A program made the translations under genes and the position numbers. From Actinomadura fibrosa (GTDB lineage: Bacteria > Actinomycetota > Actinomycetes > Streptosporangiales > Streptosporangiaceae), in NCBI RefSeq assembly GCF_900659615.1, contig NZ_CAACUY010000021.1, positions 1 through 64,000 of the forward strand: a DNA stretch of 64,000 nucleotides. Reading direction: 5' to 3'. Positions 21,420 through 36,400 of the stretch are shown here, piece by piece. Position 1 is the first letter of the stretch. Each line of letters starts with the position of its first letter. The notes below the pieces were generated by a model that saw nothing but the letters and a program-made list of their open reading frames with translations, made no database searches and had not been told where the DNA came from.

Positions 21420-24400
21420 TCACCGCCGGGTCGTGCCGAGCCATGCCTCCATCGCGGCCCAGGCCCGGGCGAGCATGTCCGGACGGATCATGTCCGAGTG
21501 CTTGCAGGGAAGGCGGACCTCGGAGATCTCCCCGGAGATGTACGGAGCCCACCGGCCGGCCATGGCCTCACCCTCGTCCCGCCCCTCGTCCGCCACGAGC
21601 AGCAGCGCGTTCCCGTCGAAGCGGCCGAACTCGTGGGCGCCCCGGATGGTCATGTTGGTGCGGAAGACGCGCGCGAGGGTCCGGTACTCGTCGTCCGAGA
21701 TGGCCCCGAGGATGTGGCCGGCCTCCCTGCGCATCCGCTCCATCAGGTGCTCCAGAACACCTTCTTCGTCGCCGGCGGCGCCGTCCCTCACCGGCTCGTC
21801 CCGCCGCCCTCCGGCCGCGGAGTCCGGGCGGCCGCCCGGGGCCGGCGGATAGGTGTCCATGATGACCAGGGCCGCGACCTCCTCCCCGGCGGCCTGCAAC
21901 TGGACGGCGATCTCGTGCGCCGGGACGCCCCCGAAGGACCATCCCAGGAGGTGGTAGGGACCGGTCTCCTGCACCGACCGGATCTGCGCCGCGTAGTCCG
22001 CCGCCATCTCGCGGACGGACCCGGAGAGCCCGGTGGTCCCGTCGAGCCCGCGGGCCTGGAGCCCGTAGATCCGGAACCCGTCCGGGACGTGCCGGGCCAT
22101 CGGCATGTAGCACCAGCTCATCCCGCTCCCCGGGTGGACGCAGAAGATCGGCGTCCCGTCCCCGCTCGTCCGGATGGGCAGCAGGACGTCGAGGGCGTCG
22201 TGGACGGACGCGAGGTCCATCCGGGCCATCAGGCCGCCGACCGTCCGTCCCATGAGGAGGTCCCGCACCGAGACCGCCACCCCCCGCTCCGCCAGGCGCG
22301 CGGCCAGCTTCGCCGCGAGCAGGGAATGGCCGCCCGAGGCGAAGAAGTCGTCGTCCACGCCCACCGCGTCCAGCCCCAGGACCTCGGCGAACGCGGCGCA
22401 CAGGACGTCCTCCAGCGCGGTGACCCGTCCCCGGCTCGCCGCGCGCGGAGCGGCGGCCGCGGGCGCCGGCAGCGCCCGGCGGTCCACCTTCCCGTTCACC
22501 GACAGGGGCAGCGCGTCCAGCACCACCACCGCCGATGGCACCATGTACTCCGGCAGCCTGTCCGCGCACCGCCGCCCGGCCGAGCGCGCCAGGTCCTCGC
22601 GGTCCCGGTCCGCCGCGCCGTCCGCGGGGACGAGGTAGGCGGTCAGCCGCCGCTCACCGGGGACGTCCTCGCGGACGATCACGGCGGCCTGCGCGACGGC
22701 GGGATGCCCGGCGAGGACCGCCTCCACCTCGCCCGGCTCGATCCGGAACCCGCGGATCTTGACCTGGTCGTCCGCCCGGCCGAGGAACTCCAACTCGCCC
22801 CGGGCGTTCCAGCGCGCCCGGTCGCCGGTGCGGTACATCCGCTCGCCCGGCCGGAACGGATGGGCGACGAACCGCTCGGCGGTCAGGGCGGCGTGGTTCA
22901 CGTACCCGCGCGCCACACCCGCGCCGGCCACGTACAGCTCCCCGGCGACGCCCCGCGGGACCGCGCCGAGCCGCTCGTCGAGCACGTACACCTGCGCGTT
23001 GGCCACCGGTGCGCCGATGTGCGGGCGCTCCTCCGGCGCCAACGGCGCGGTCATCGTCGCGCACACGGTGGTCTCCGTCGGCCCGTAGGCGTTGACGAGG
23101 TCCCGGTCCGGCGCCCACCGGCGCACCTGGTCCGGCCCGATCGCCTCACCGGCGGACACGAGGGTGCGCACCGGCGCCAGATCCTCGACCCCGAGCACCG
23201 ACAGCACCGCCGGCGGCAGCGTCGCGTGCGTCACCCCGTGCCGCCGGACCACCTCCGCCAGGCCCGCTCCCGGCAGGAGCTCCGCCGCCGGCGCCACGAC
23301 CAGCCCCGCACCCGCGCACAGCGCCATCAGCCATTCCCAGGTCGCGGCGTCGAAGCCCGGCGAGGCGAACTGGAGGACCCGGGCGCCCGGTCCGGCCGCG
23401 AGGCGCTCCAGCTGCGCCGTCGCCAGGTTCACCGCGCCCGCGTGCGTGACGGCCACTCCCTTCGGCCGCCCGGTCGACCCGGAGGTGTAGATCACGTAGG
23501 CCAGCCCGTCACCGGGCATGGCCGCGCCGGGGCCGGTCTCCGGCGACGAAGCGACCCGCTCCGCGACGTCCGGGTCGTCGAGCCAGACGACGTGCCCGTC
23601 CTCGACGGCGCCGGCCACGTTCCCCGGCACGTCCCGGCGGCTCACCACGAGGCGCGTCCCGCTGTCGGCCAGCATGTAGGCGATCCGCTCGGCCGGGACG
23701 GCGGGGTCGATCGGCAGGTACGCGCTCCCCGCCTTCACCACGGCGAGCAGCGCCACGATCAGGTCGACACCGCGGTCCATGGCGACGGCCACGGGAACCT
23801 CGGGGCCCGCTCCCCGGCTCGTCAGGTAGTGCGCCAGCCGGTTCGTCCGGCGCTCCAGCTCCCCGTACGAGACGCAGGCGTCATCGGAGATCAGGGCGGG
23901 CGCGCCGGGAGTCCGCGCGGCGTGCGCCGCGAGCAACTCCACGACCGACTCCCCCGCCGGCTCGACTGACGTGCCGTTCACGTCCGCCAGGATCCACCGG
24001 CGCTCCTGCTCGCTGAGCACCTCGACCTGGCTGACCCGCGTCGCCGGTTCGGCGGCCACCAGCCCGAGGACACGGATCCAGCGGTCCGCCAGATCCTCGA
24101 CGGTTCCGCGTTCGAACAGGTCCGCCGTCCCGACGAGCGACCCCCTGATGCCCGCGGGCGCCCCGTCCCGGTCGAACGCTTCGCTGACCACGACGTCCAG
24201 GTCGAACTTCGCCGTCGCCGGCCCGCCCGGCGTCCGGTCGCCCGTCTCGTCCGTCTCGTCCTTGCCGCCCGTCTCGCCCGGGAGCCTCCCGGCGGTGACC
24301 GTCCCCAGGTCCAGGACGGCCCGCGCGTTGTTCTGGAGCGTGAACATCACCTGGAACAGGGGGTGGCGGGCCAGGCTGCGATGCGGGTCGAGCTCCTCGA

Positions 24401-27400
24401 CGAGCCGCTCGAACGGCACGTCCTGGTGCTGGTAGGCGTCCAGGCTCGTCTCCCGGACGCGGGCCAGGACCTCCGTGAAGGCGGGGTCGGCCGACAGGTC
24501 GGTGCGCAGGACCAGGGTGTTGACGAAGAAGCCGACCAGATCGTCCAGCGCCTCGTCCGCGCGGCCCGCGACCGCCGACCCGATCGGGATGTCCCGCCCC
24601 GCGCCCAGCCGCGACAGCAGGACCGCCAGGGACGCCTGCAACACCATGAACAGCGTCACGCCCTCGGCCCTGGCCAGCCGCGTCAGCTCGGCGTGCACGC
24701 CCGCCGGGATCTCCAGCCCCGCCCGGTGCCCGCGGTAACCGGGCGCCGCCGGACGCGGCCGGTCCGCCGGCAGCGCGAGCTCTTCCGGGATCCCGGCCAG
24801 CGCCTGCCGCCAGTAGCCGATCTGCCGGGACGACACGCTGTCCGGGTCGTTCTCATCGCCGAGCAGCTCGCGCTGCCACAGCGCGTAGTCGGCGTACTGC
24901 ACCGGGAGAGCCGCCCACTTCGGCACACGCCCCTCGGTCCGGGCCCGGTACGCCTCGGACACGTCCCGCGCGAGCGGACGCATCGACCAGCCATCACCGG
25001 CGATGTGATGCACCACCAGCACCAGCACGTGCTCATCGGGGCCGGCCCTCAGCAGCCACGCCCGGACCGGCACCTCCGCCGACAGATCGAACGCGGACGA
25101 CACCGCCGCCTCCACCTGCCCGGCCACCGCGGCCGGTATCGGTGCCCCCGCAGGTTCCGCCGGTGCCGTCGCCGTCGCCGTCGCGCCGGAGTCGTGCACG
25201 TCGAGGATGCGCAGAGACCAGTCGAGCTCGTCCATGTCCAGGACGCGCTGGTACGGCTCGCCGTCCACCGCCGGGTAGATCGTCCGCAGCACCTCGTGCC
25301 GCTCCAGCACGTCCCGCAGCCCCGCGGCCAGCGCATCCCGGTCGAGGTCACCGGTCAGCCGCAGCACCACCGGGCTGTTGTAGGTCGCGCTCGGCCCCTC
25401 CAACTGCGCCAGGAACCACAGGCGGCGCTGCGCGAACGACAACGGCACCCGCTCGGGACGCTCCCGCGCCGTCAGCGCCGGACGCACCACCCCGTCGTCC
25501 GTCCCGGACGCCAACCCGGCCGCCAGACCCGCGACCGTGGGCGTCTGGAACACCGTCCGGATCTCCACCTCGGCACCCAGAACCGTGCGGATACGGCTCA
25601 CCAGCCGCGTCGCCAGCAACGAGTGGCCGCCCAAAGCGAAGAAGTCGTCCTCCACCCCGACCCGATCCAGGCCCAGGACCTCGGCGAACACCTGGCACAG
25701 CAGCTCCTCGCGCGCACCGGCCGGGCCGCGGCTCTCCTTCATCCGGTACTCCGGCGCTGGGAGTGCACGGCGGTCCAGCTTGCCGTTGCCGGTCAGAGGC
25801 AGCGCGTCCAGCACCACCACCGCCGACGGCACCATGTACTCCGGCAACCGCTCCGCGCACATCCGCCTGACCGCGGACGCCAGCTCCTCGCCGTCCTGGC
25901 CCGCCGTACCGTCCGCCGGAACGACGTAGCCGATCAGACGCCGGTCACCAGGGGTGTCCTCGCGCGCGATGACCGCGGCCCGCGCGACCGCGGGATGGCC
26001 GGCCAGGACCGCCTCCACCTCGCCCGGCTCGATCCGGAATCCGCGCACCTTCACCTGGTCGTCGACCCGGCCCACGAACTCCAGCTCACCGGCGGCGTTC
26101 CAGCGGACCCGGTCGCCCGTCCGGTACATGCGCTCGCCCGCCGCGAACGGATCGGCCACGAACCGCTCCGCCGTCAGAGCGGCCCGGCCCAGGTATCCGC
26201 GCGCGAGCTGCGCACCCGAAACGTACAGTTCACCGGCCACACCCGACGGCACCACGCCCAGGGCGTCATCCAGCACGTACAGCCGTGTGCCGGCGACCGC
26301 GCCGCCGATCGGCGCCGCCCCGCCGGCGAGACCGCCCCGAGCCAGGCGCGTGGTCGCCACGCCGATCGTGGTCTCCGTCGGCCCGTAGTGGTTGAACACC
26401 GCGCAGCCCGCGTCCCCGGCCGCCGCGAGGAGGTCCTCCAGCCAGCCCGCCGCGGCCGCCTCGCCACCGAGGACCAGCGACCGCGCGGGCAGCGTCCCGG
26501 CCCGTCCGTCACGCCCGGCCGGGCCGGTCGCCCCGGCCGACAGTGCCGCCCAGTGCGACGGGACTGCCTTCACGAAATCGATCCCGTTCCGGTCCAGGTA
26601 CTCCGCTACCGCGCTCGCATCGGTGACCATCTCCGTCGGCAGCACATGCAGTTCACCACCGCTCACCAGGCTGGAGAACACCACCGTGTTCCCCAGATCC
26701 GTGAACGGCGCCTGCAACAGCCCGTACCGGCCCGATCCGCCATCGGCTCCGAAACCCACGACCGGCGGTACCGATGTCACATAGGTGGCCAGCCCTTCCT
26801 GAGTGACTCCCACCCCCTTGGGACGGCCCGTCGACCCCGAGGTGTACATCACGTACGCCAGAGCGCCGCCCGGTATCCCGACTCCGAGCGGGCCGTCCGG
26901 AAGGCCGTTCACGAGAACGGAGACCACCGGATCGTCCAGGGCCACCACCCGAACCCGGCCCGCGGGCAGGTCTTCCACGACCTCCTGCGTGCCCAGCACC
27001 AGCACCGCGCCCGCGTCGGCGAGCATGAACGCGACCCGCCCCGCCGGCAGCGCCGGGTCGATGGGCAGGTACGCGCCACCGGCCTTCCACACCGCCAGCA
27101 ACGCCACGATCATCTCGGCGCCGCGCGGCAGGCACAGGCCCACGACGGACTCCGCGCCCACCCCCTGGGCGATCAGATACCGAGCGAGCCGGTTCGCCCG
27201 CTCGTCCACCTCCCGGTACGTGACGGACTCGTCCTGCGAGACCACCGCCACCGCGTCCGGCGACCGCAGCACCTGCTCCTCGAACAGAGCGACCACCGGC
27301 GCGTCCGGCTTCGCCGCGGCGTCACCGGTTCCCGCCGCCAGGATCCGCCGCTCCTCGTCCTCGGGCAGGACGGCGACCGCGCTCAGCGGGAGATCGTTCG

Positions 27401-30400
27401 CGGTGCCGCCGTCCAGCAGGACGTCGAGGGCGCCGACCATGGAGTCGATCGCGGTCTGCAACAGCCCGGCCACCGCGTCCGCGTCCATCGGCGCGACCGC
27501 GTCGACCACCAGGCCGAACCCGTCACGGAGGTCTTCGATCCCGACGGTCAGCGGGTAGTTGTTGCGCGTCTGCGAGAAGACCCTCCTGATGCCGCCGCGG
27601 CGACGAGGCTCGCCGCCGGAGGCGATCCCGTCCGCCCTGTAGGCGTAGGTGTAGTTGAAGAGCGAGGCGAAGAGGGGCCTGTCGGCCGGTACCGAGCTGG
27701 CGCGCTGGGCGACGGCGAGCGGGGCGTGCTCGTGCTCCAGCAACCCGGCCAGCACCTCCCGCGTCGCCGTCACGGCCTCCAGCACCCCGGCGCCACCGAC
27801 CCGGATGCGGACGGGCAGCGTGTTGATGAACAGCCCGGCCGCGCGGTCGGCTCCGGCACCGGCCTGCATCCGGCCGAACAAGACCGTCCCGAACACCACG
27901 TCGTCCCGGCCCGAGATCGCCGCCAGCATCCGCGCGTACGCCACATGCATCAGCGTCGCCGGGCTCACACCGAGCCGCCGCGCGACCTCCCGCAACCGGC
28001 TCGCCAGCCGCTCGTCCAGGTGCCGGACCGTGCGCACCGCACCGGAGCCGTCGCCACGCACGTCCGCCACCCCGAACGGCAGCGTCGGCTCGCTCACTTC
28101 CGCCAGCATGTCCGCGAAGAACCGCTCATGCTCGGCCACCGGGACACCGCCCCGGGCCTGCGCCACGAACTCCCGGTAGGAGGACGGCTCCGGCAGGTCC
28201 GCGCCCCGCCCGGCCATGAACGCCCGGACCTCGTCCAGCAGGACGTCCTTCGCGGTGTGGTCCTGGACCAGGTGATGCTGCCGGATCAGAGCCAGCCACG
28301 TGTCCGTGCCCGGACGCCGGGCGATGTGCACATCGAGCAGCGGAGCCCGTCCCAGATCCATCCTCAGGCCGCCCGCGGCCACCAGGTCCGCCACGGGATC
28401 CTCGGTCCCCGGTTCAAGGATCAGCTCGTGGACCGGCATCCGGGCCGAGCGCCAGACCACCTGCACCGGCTCGCGCAGCCCCTCCCACACCACACCGGTG
28501 CGGAACACGTCATAACGGTCCACGACCTGCTGCAACGCGCCCACGAAACCGTCGAGGGCCTCCCGTCCCTCGAACTCCGCAACGGTCGGCTGGACGTAGA
28601 CGTCATCACCGCCTTGGGTCTCCAGAAGGTGGTGGAAGAAGATCCCTTCCTGGAGTGGCGCCAGGGGGTAGACGTCGGCGACGTTGGACGCACCACCCTC
28701 CACCGCCGCCACCACACGCTCCACCTCGGCCTCGGTGAGCTCCACCAGCGGCAACATCTCCGGAGTGATCCGCTCGGCGCCCTCGGGGATCAGGTTGGGC
28801 GGGACCACGACCGGCTTGGGACCGGCCACCGCTGCCAGGCCCGCCACCGTCGGCGTCTGGAACAACGCCCGCACCGACACCGACACCCCACGCACCCGCA
28901 ACCGCTCCACCAACGACACCGCCAATAAGGAGTGACCGCCCAAGGCGAAGAAGTCGTCATCGACGCCCACCTGGTCGAGCCCCAGGACCTCGGCGAAGAC
29001 TTGGCAGAGCAGTTCCTCGCGTGCATCGGCCGGACCCCGGCCCTGCCTGGTGCGATACTCCGGAGCGGGGAGGGCGCGGCGGTCCAGCTTGCCGTTGGTG
29101 GTGAGCGGCAGCGCGTCCAGCACCACCACCGCCGAGGGGACCATGTACTCCGGCAACCGATCCGCGCAGACCTTCCTGGCAAGGCCCGCCAAGTCCTCTG
29201 CCGCACTGTCGGCAGGGACGATGTAGGCGATCAGGCGCTGGTCACCGGGGGTGTCCTCACGGACGATCACCGCCGCCTGAGCGACGGCCGGATGCCCGGA
29301 CAGAACCGCCTCCACCTCGCCCGGCTCGATCCGGAACCCGCGGATCTTCACCTGGTCGTCCGCCCGGCCCACAAACTCCAACTCACCGGAGGCATTCCAG
29401 CGGACGCGGTCACCGGTCCGGTACATCCGCTCACCGGGCTGGAAGGGGTCGGCCACGAACCGCTCGGCCGTCAACCCGGCCCGGCCCACATACCCGCGCG
29501 CGAGCTGGACGCCCGACACATACAACTCACCGGTCACCCCCGGCGGAACTATCCCCAGTTCCCCGTCCAGGACATAGACGCGAGTGTTGGCGATCGGAGC
29601 ACCGATCGGCGCCTGCTCCCCCGGCACCAACGGCAGGCTCATCGTCGCGCACACCGTCGTCTCCGTCGGACCATACGCATTGATCAACCGCCGCCCCGCA
29701 GCCCACCGCTCCACCAGCCCCGGACCCATCGCCTCACCCGCCGACACCAACGTCCGCACCGACCCCAGATCGTTGACGTCCAGGACCGACAGCACCGCCG
29801 GCGGCAACGTCACATGCGACACCCCATACCGCCCAACCACCTCAGCCAGGCCCGCACCCGGCACCAGTTCGGTCGCCGGAGCCACCACCAGACCCGCACC
29901 CGCACACAACGCCATCAACCACTCCGACGTCGCCGCATCAAAACCAATCGAGGCGAACTGCAACACCCGCGCTCCGGGCTCCACCCCGAACCGCTCCACC
30001 TGAGCCCGCACCAGATTCACCGCACCCGCATGCGTCACCCCCACACCCTTCGCACGCCCCGTCGACCCCGACGTATAAATCACATACGCCAAGGCGCCAG
30101 CGGCCACCTCCACACCGGGGCGGTCTTCCGGGAGGCCATCCACCAGAGCCGCGACCGCCGGATCATCCAGTGCCACGATCCGGACGCGACCGGCGGGCAG
30201 TTCCTCGGCCACTTCCTGTGTCCCCAACACCAGCACCGCACCGGCGTCAGCGAGCATGAACGCCACCCGGCTCGCCGGCAACGCCGGATCGACCGGCAAA
30301 TACGCACCACCGGCCTTCCACACCGCCAACAACGCCACCACCAAATCCACCCCACGCGGCAAACACAAAGCCACCACCGATTCGGCACCCACACCCTGCG

Positions 30401-33400
30401 CCACCAGGAACTGAGCCAGCCGATTCACCCGCCCGTCCAACTCCCGGTACGACACCGACTCATCAGCCGACACCACCGCCACCGCATCCGGCGACCGCCG
30501 CACCCACTCCTCAAACAGCTCCACCACCGACGCATCGATCTCCGGGACGATCGGACCGGTCCCGGCGGCCAGCACCCGCTGCCGCTCGCTCTGCGGCATC
30601 ACCTGGATTCCGCTCAAGGAGGCGTCGCCTTCGATGCCGCCGTCCAGCAGCGCGGCCAGGGTGTCGAGCAGGTTGGCGACCGTGGTGTGCAGCAGATCGC
30701 ACACCATGTCCGCGTCCACTGGCGCGACAGCGTCGACGAGCAGGTCGAATCCGGTGCCGCGGTCGCGCACCGCGACCGCGAGCGGGTAGTTATGGCGGTC
30801 TTGGCTGAACACCGGCCGGATGGCACCGCCACCGCCACCGCCGGCACGCGACGCAGGGGCGGGAGTGGCGGCGGCGGTGCGGGCGTAGGTGTAGTTGAAG
30901 ATGGACGTGAAGAGGGGCGTGTCGGCCGGTACCGAGCTGGCGCGCTGGGCGACGGCGAGCGGGGCGTGCTCGTGCTCCAGCAGTCCGGCGAGCAGTCGGC
31001 GGGTGGCGGTGATGGCTTGGAGGACGCCGGTTCCGCCGACCTGGACGCGGGCGGGCAGCGTGTTGATGAACAGTCCGGCCGCGCGGTCGGCTCCGGCGCC
31101 GGCCTGCATCCGGCCGAACAGCACCGTCCCGAACACCACGTCGTCCCGGCCCGAGATCGCCGCCAGCGTGCGCGCGTATGCCACATGCATCACCGTCGCC
31201 GGGCTCACGCCCAGCCGCCGCGCCACCTCACGCAACCGCTCGGACGATTCCTGCTCCAGAGCGCGTTCCGCCCGTATCGCGCCAGAGCCGTCGCCACGTA
31301 CGTCCGACACTCCGAACGGCAGCGTCGGCTCGCTCACCTCCGCGAGCATCTCCGCGAAGAACCGCTCATGCTCAGCGGCCGAGATCCCGCCCCTGGCCTG
31401 GGCGACGAAGTCCCGGTAGGGCGGCGGCTCGGGCAGTTCTCCACCTCGTCCGGTCAAGAAGGCTCGGATCTCGTCCAGCAGGACGTCCTTCGCGGTGTGG
31501 TCTTGAACCAGGTGGTGCTGCCGGATCAGGGCCAGCCACTGGTCTGAGTCGGGACGTTGGGCGATGTGCATGTCCGTGAGGGGTGCGCGGCGCAGGTCCA
31601 TGACCAGGCCACCGGCGGACACCAGCGCCGCTACCGGGTCCTCGGTTCCCGGATCGAGGACGATTTCGCGTACGGGCAGCTCGGCTGCACGCCAGACCAC
31701 CTGCACCGGCTCGTGCAGCCCCTCCCACACCACACCGGTGCGGAACACGTCGTGACGGTTCACTACCTGCTGCAACGCGTCCACGAACGCGTCCAGGCGC
31801 TCACGGCCGTCGAACTCCAGCACCAGTGGAAGCACGTACGTGTCGTTGCCCTCGCCCGCTTCCATGAGGTGGTGGAAGAAGATGCCCTCCTGGAGTGGCG
31901 CCAGAGGATAGACGTCGGCGACGTTGGACGCACCACCCTCCACCGCCGCCACCACACGCCCCACCTCAGCCTCGGTAAGCTCCACCAGCGGCAACATCTC
32001 CGGGGTGATCCGCTCGGCGCCCTCGGGGATCAGGTTGGGCGGGACCACGACCGGCTCGGGACCGGCCACCGCCGCCAGGCCCGCCACCGTCGGCGTCTGG
32101 AACAACGCCCGCACCGAGACCGACACCCCGCGCACCCGCAACCGCTCCACCAACGACACCGCCAATAAGGAGTGACCCCCCAAGGCGAAGAAGTCGTCGT
32201 CCACACCCACTCGGTCCAAACCAAGGACCTCGGCGAAAACCTCACACAGCAGCTCTTCGTGCGCATCCGCTGGCCCCCGCCCCTGCTTGGTGCGGTACTC
32301 CGGGGTCGGAAGGGCGCGACGGTCCAGCTTCCCGTTGGCCGTCAGCGGCAGCGCGTCCAGGACCATCACGGCCGAGGGCACCATGTACTCCGGTAACCGC
32401 TCCGCGGTAGCGGCACGAACGAGGTCGGCCAGCGCGCCCTGATCACCATCGTCGGCGATGGGAACGATATAGCCGACCAGGCGCCGGTCGCCGGGGCTCT
32501 CGTCACGCACGACCACCGCGGCCTGGGCCACGGCGGGGTGATCGGCAAGGACCGCTTCCACCTCGCCCGGCTCGACGCGGAAACCCCGGATCTTGACCTG
32601 GTCGTCGGCCCGGCCGACGAACTCCAGGTCACCGGCGGGGTTCCAGCGGACGCGGTCGCCCGTCCGGTACATCCGCTCGCCCGGACGGAACGGGTCGGCC
32701 ACGAACCGCTCAGCCGTCAGAGCCGTCCGTCCCATGTACCCGCGCGCCACGCCGGCACCGGCCACGTACAGCTCCCCCGCCACACCGGACGGCACCAACC
32801 TCAGGTCCTCGTCCAGCACGAGAACATGGGCGTTCGCCACCGCGCGGCCGATCGGCAGTACCCCATCCACCGGGGCCGACGTCTCGAACTGGGTGGCGCA
32901 CAACGTGACCTCGGTCGGCCCGTACAAGTGCCGCACGCGGACGCCAGGGCACGCGTCCAGTACGCGCGCGACCGTTTCGGCGGGCACCACGTCCCCGCCC
33001 GTCAGTACCTCCTCCACTCCGGTGAAGCAGGCCGGATCCTCCTGCGCCAGCACGCGGCACAGTCCCGCCGTGACATGCACATGCGTCAGCCCGGCCCCGG
33101 CCACCAGGGTCCGGAGCGTCGCCGCGTCCATCTCCTGGGCGGGCGCCACGACCACGGACGCTCCCGTGGCGAGCGGAGCCCACATCTCGTACACCGACGC
33201 GTCGAAGGCGTGCGGGGCGTGGAACAGCACCCGCGAGTCGTCCGCCAGACCCCAGAAGTCGTCGGAGGCCAGTGCCGCCACGTCCCGGTGCGACACCGCG
33301 ACGCCCTTCGGCTGCCCGGTGGACCCCGAGGTGTACATCACATAGGCCAGGCCGCCGCCCGGCACGTCCACGTCCAGCGGTTCATCTGGCAGGCACGCCA

Positions 33401-36400
33401 CCTCGCCGGCCATCGCCGGATCGTCGACGACGAGCCATGAGATCGCCCCGTCCAGGTCCTCGGACACCCGGCTCCGCAGGTCCACGGCGAGGTCCGTCGA
33501 GGTCAGCGCGCACACCGCGCCCGCGTCGGCCAGCATGAACGCCATCCGGCCCGGCGGGAGCCCCGCATCGATCGGCACGTAGGCGCCGCCGGCCTTCCAG
33601 ACCGCCAGCAGCGCCACCACCAGATCGGCGCTCCGCTCCATCACCACGCCCACGACCGACTCCGCGCCCACACCCCGCCTGACCAGGTAGCGGGCCAGCC
33701 GGTTCGTCCGCTCGTCCAGGTCCCGGTACGAGAGACGCCCGTCCTGCGCCACCACCGCCACCGCGTCCGGTGAGCGCCGGACCCGCCGCTGGAACAGCTC
33801 CACCATCGACGCGCCGGGCACCGGCAACGCGGCGCCGTCCCCCGCTCGGAGCGCGCGTTCCCGCTCGCTCGCCGGCAGCACCTCGACCTGGCTGAGCAAC
33901 GTGTCGCCATCGGTGTCGAGCAGCGTGTCGAGGGCGTCCACGAGATGGGCGATCGTGGTGTGCAGCAACCCGCACACCAACTCGGCGTCCACCGGAGCGA
34001 CCGCATCGACCACCAGGTCGAAGCCGTCACCGCGGTCACCGACCGCGACCGCGAGCGGGTAGTTGCTGCGCTCCCGGCTGAAGATCCTCTTCATGCCGCC
34101 GCCGGTCATGCCTTCGGGCACGGTTTCGGACGAGGCACCGGCATCGGACGCGGAGGCGACCTGGTTGTAGCGGTAGTTGAAGATCGAGGCGAACAGGGGG
34201 GTGTCGGCCGGTACCGAGCTGGCGCGCTGGGCGACGGCGAGCGGGGCGTGCTCGTGCTCCAGCAGCCCGGCGAGTAGCTTCCGCGTGGCCGTGATGGCTT
34301 GCAGGATCCCGGCGCCGCCGACCTGGACGCGGGCGGGCAGGGTGTTGATGAACAGTCCGGCCGCGCGGTCGGCTCCGGCGCCGGCCTGCATCCGGCCGAA
34401 CAGCACCGTCCCGAACACCACGTCGTCACGCCCGGATACCACCGCCAGCATCCGCGCGTACGCCACATGCATCACCGTCGCCGGGCTCACGCCCAGCCGC
34501 CGCGCCACCTCACGCAACCGCCCCGCCAGCTCCTGATCCAGAAGCTGTGCGGCGCGGACCACGTCAGAACCGTCGCCACGGATCTCCGCCACCCCGAACG
34601 GAAGCGTCGGCTCGCTCACCTCCGCCAGCATCTCCGCGAAGAACCGCTCATGCTCAGCGATCGAGATCCCGCCCCTGGCCTGCGCCACGAACTCCCGATA
34701 CGACGGCGGCTCAGCCAGCTCATCGCCCCGGCCCGCCATGAGCGCCCGCACCTCATCCACCAGGACGTCCATTGCCGTGTGGTCCTGGATCAGGTGGTGG
34801 TGCCGGATCAGAGCCAGCCAGCGATCGGAAGTTGGGAACCGAGCGATGTGCACGTCCATCAGGGGTGCGCGGCGCAGGTCCATGACCAGGCCACCGGCGG
34901 AGACTAGCTCCGCTACCGGGTCCTCGGTTCCCGGATCGAGGACGACCTCGCGCACGGGCAGCTCGGCTTCACGCCAGACCACCTGCACCGGCTCGCGCAA
35001 CCCCTCCCACACCACACCAGTGCGGAACACGTCGTGACGGTTCACCACCTGCTGCAACGCGTCCACGAACGCGTCCAGACGCTCACGGCCGTCGAACTCC
35101 AGCACCAGCGGAAGCACGTACGTGTCGTTACCCTCGCCCGCTTCCATAAGGTGGTGGAAGAAGATGCCCTCCTGGAGTGGCGCCAGGGGGTAGACGTCGG
35201 CGATGTTGGACGCACCACCCTCCACCGCCGCCACCACACGCTCTACCTCGGCCTCGGTGAGCTCCACCAGCGGCAACATCTCCGGGGTGATCTGCTCGGC
35301 GTCCTCGGGAATCAGGTTGGGCGGGACGACGACGGGTTCAGGTCCTGCCACCGCTGCCAGGCCCGCCACCGTCGGCGTCTGGAACAACGCCCGCACCGAG
35401 ATCGACACTCCACGGACCCGCAACCGCTCCACCAACGACACCGCCAGCAGTGAATGACCACCCAACGCGAAGAAGTCGTCATCCACGCCCACCTGGTCGA
35501 GCCCCAGGACCTCGGCGAACACCTGGCATAACAACTCTTCGTGGGCATCGGCCGGACCCCGGCCCAGCCGAGTGCGGTACTCCGGAGCGGGGAGGGCGCT
35601 GCGGTCCAGCTTGCCGTTAGTGGTGAGGGGCAACGCGTCCAGCACCACCACCGCCGACGGCACCATGTACTCCGGCAGCCGGTCCGCACACCGCTGCCTG
35701 ACGGCCGACGCCAGTTCCTCGCCGTCCTGATCCGTTGCGCCGTCGACGGGAACGATGTAGGCGACCAGGCGCTGGTCGCCCGGGGTGTCCTCACGAGCGA
35801 TCACCTTCGCCTGCGCGACCGCGGGGTGCCCGTCGAGGACGGCTTCCACCTCGCCCGGCTCGACCCGGAATCCCCGGATCTTCACCTGGTCGTCCACCCG
35901 GCCGACGAACTCCAGCTCACCGGCGGCGTTCCACCGGACCCGGTCGCCCGTCCGGTACATCCGCTCGCCCGACCCGAACGGGGAGGCCACGAACCGCTGC
36001 GCTGTCAGGCTCGTCCGGCCCAGGTAGCCTCGCGCGAGCTGGACGCCCGACAAGTACAGTTCTCCCACCACGCCCGGAGGCACGAGGGTGAGGCCCTCGT
36101 CCAGCACGAACGCCCGCGTGTTGGTGATCGGCGTGCCGATCGGCACCTGACCGGGCGCTCGCTCACCCGAGGATCCGCGCGCTTCGATCCCGGACGCGGC
36201 CGCTCCGGTCGGCGCCTCGGCGGGGCCGTACAGGTTGTGCAGTTCCACATCGCCGCCGAACACCTCGGCGAAGCGCTCGACGACGCCCGGCGGCAGCGCC
36301 TCACCGGACGAGACGACCCGCCGCAGGCTCGCGCACTGCCCCGCCGCCGGTTCCCTGAGGAACATCTCCAGCAATGACGGCACGAAGTGCACCGTCGTCA

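Noticed and set aside
24363-28928. Long open frame on the plus strand opposite NRPS-C (over 1500 codons), and similar ones along 43952-46627, 28932-31547 and elsewhere
   Set aside because: They mirror highly GC-rich NRPS codons, show low-complexity Arg/His/Pro/Gln composition, match no family and lie fully antisense to clear domains.
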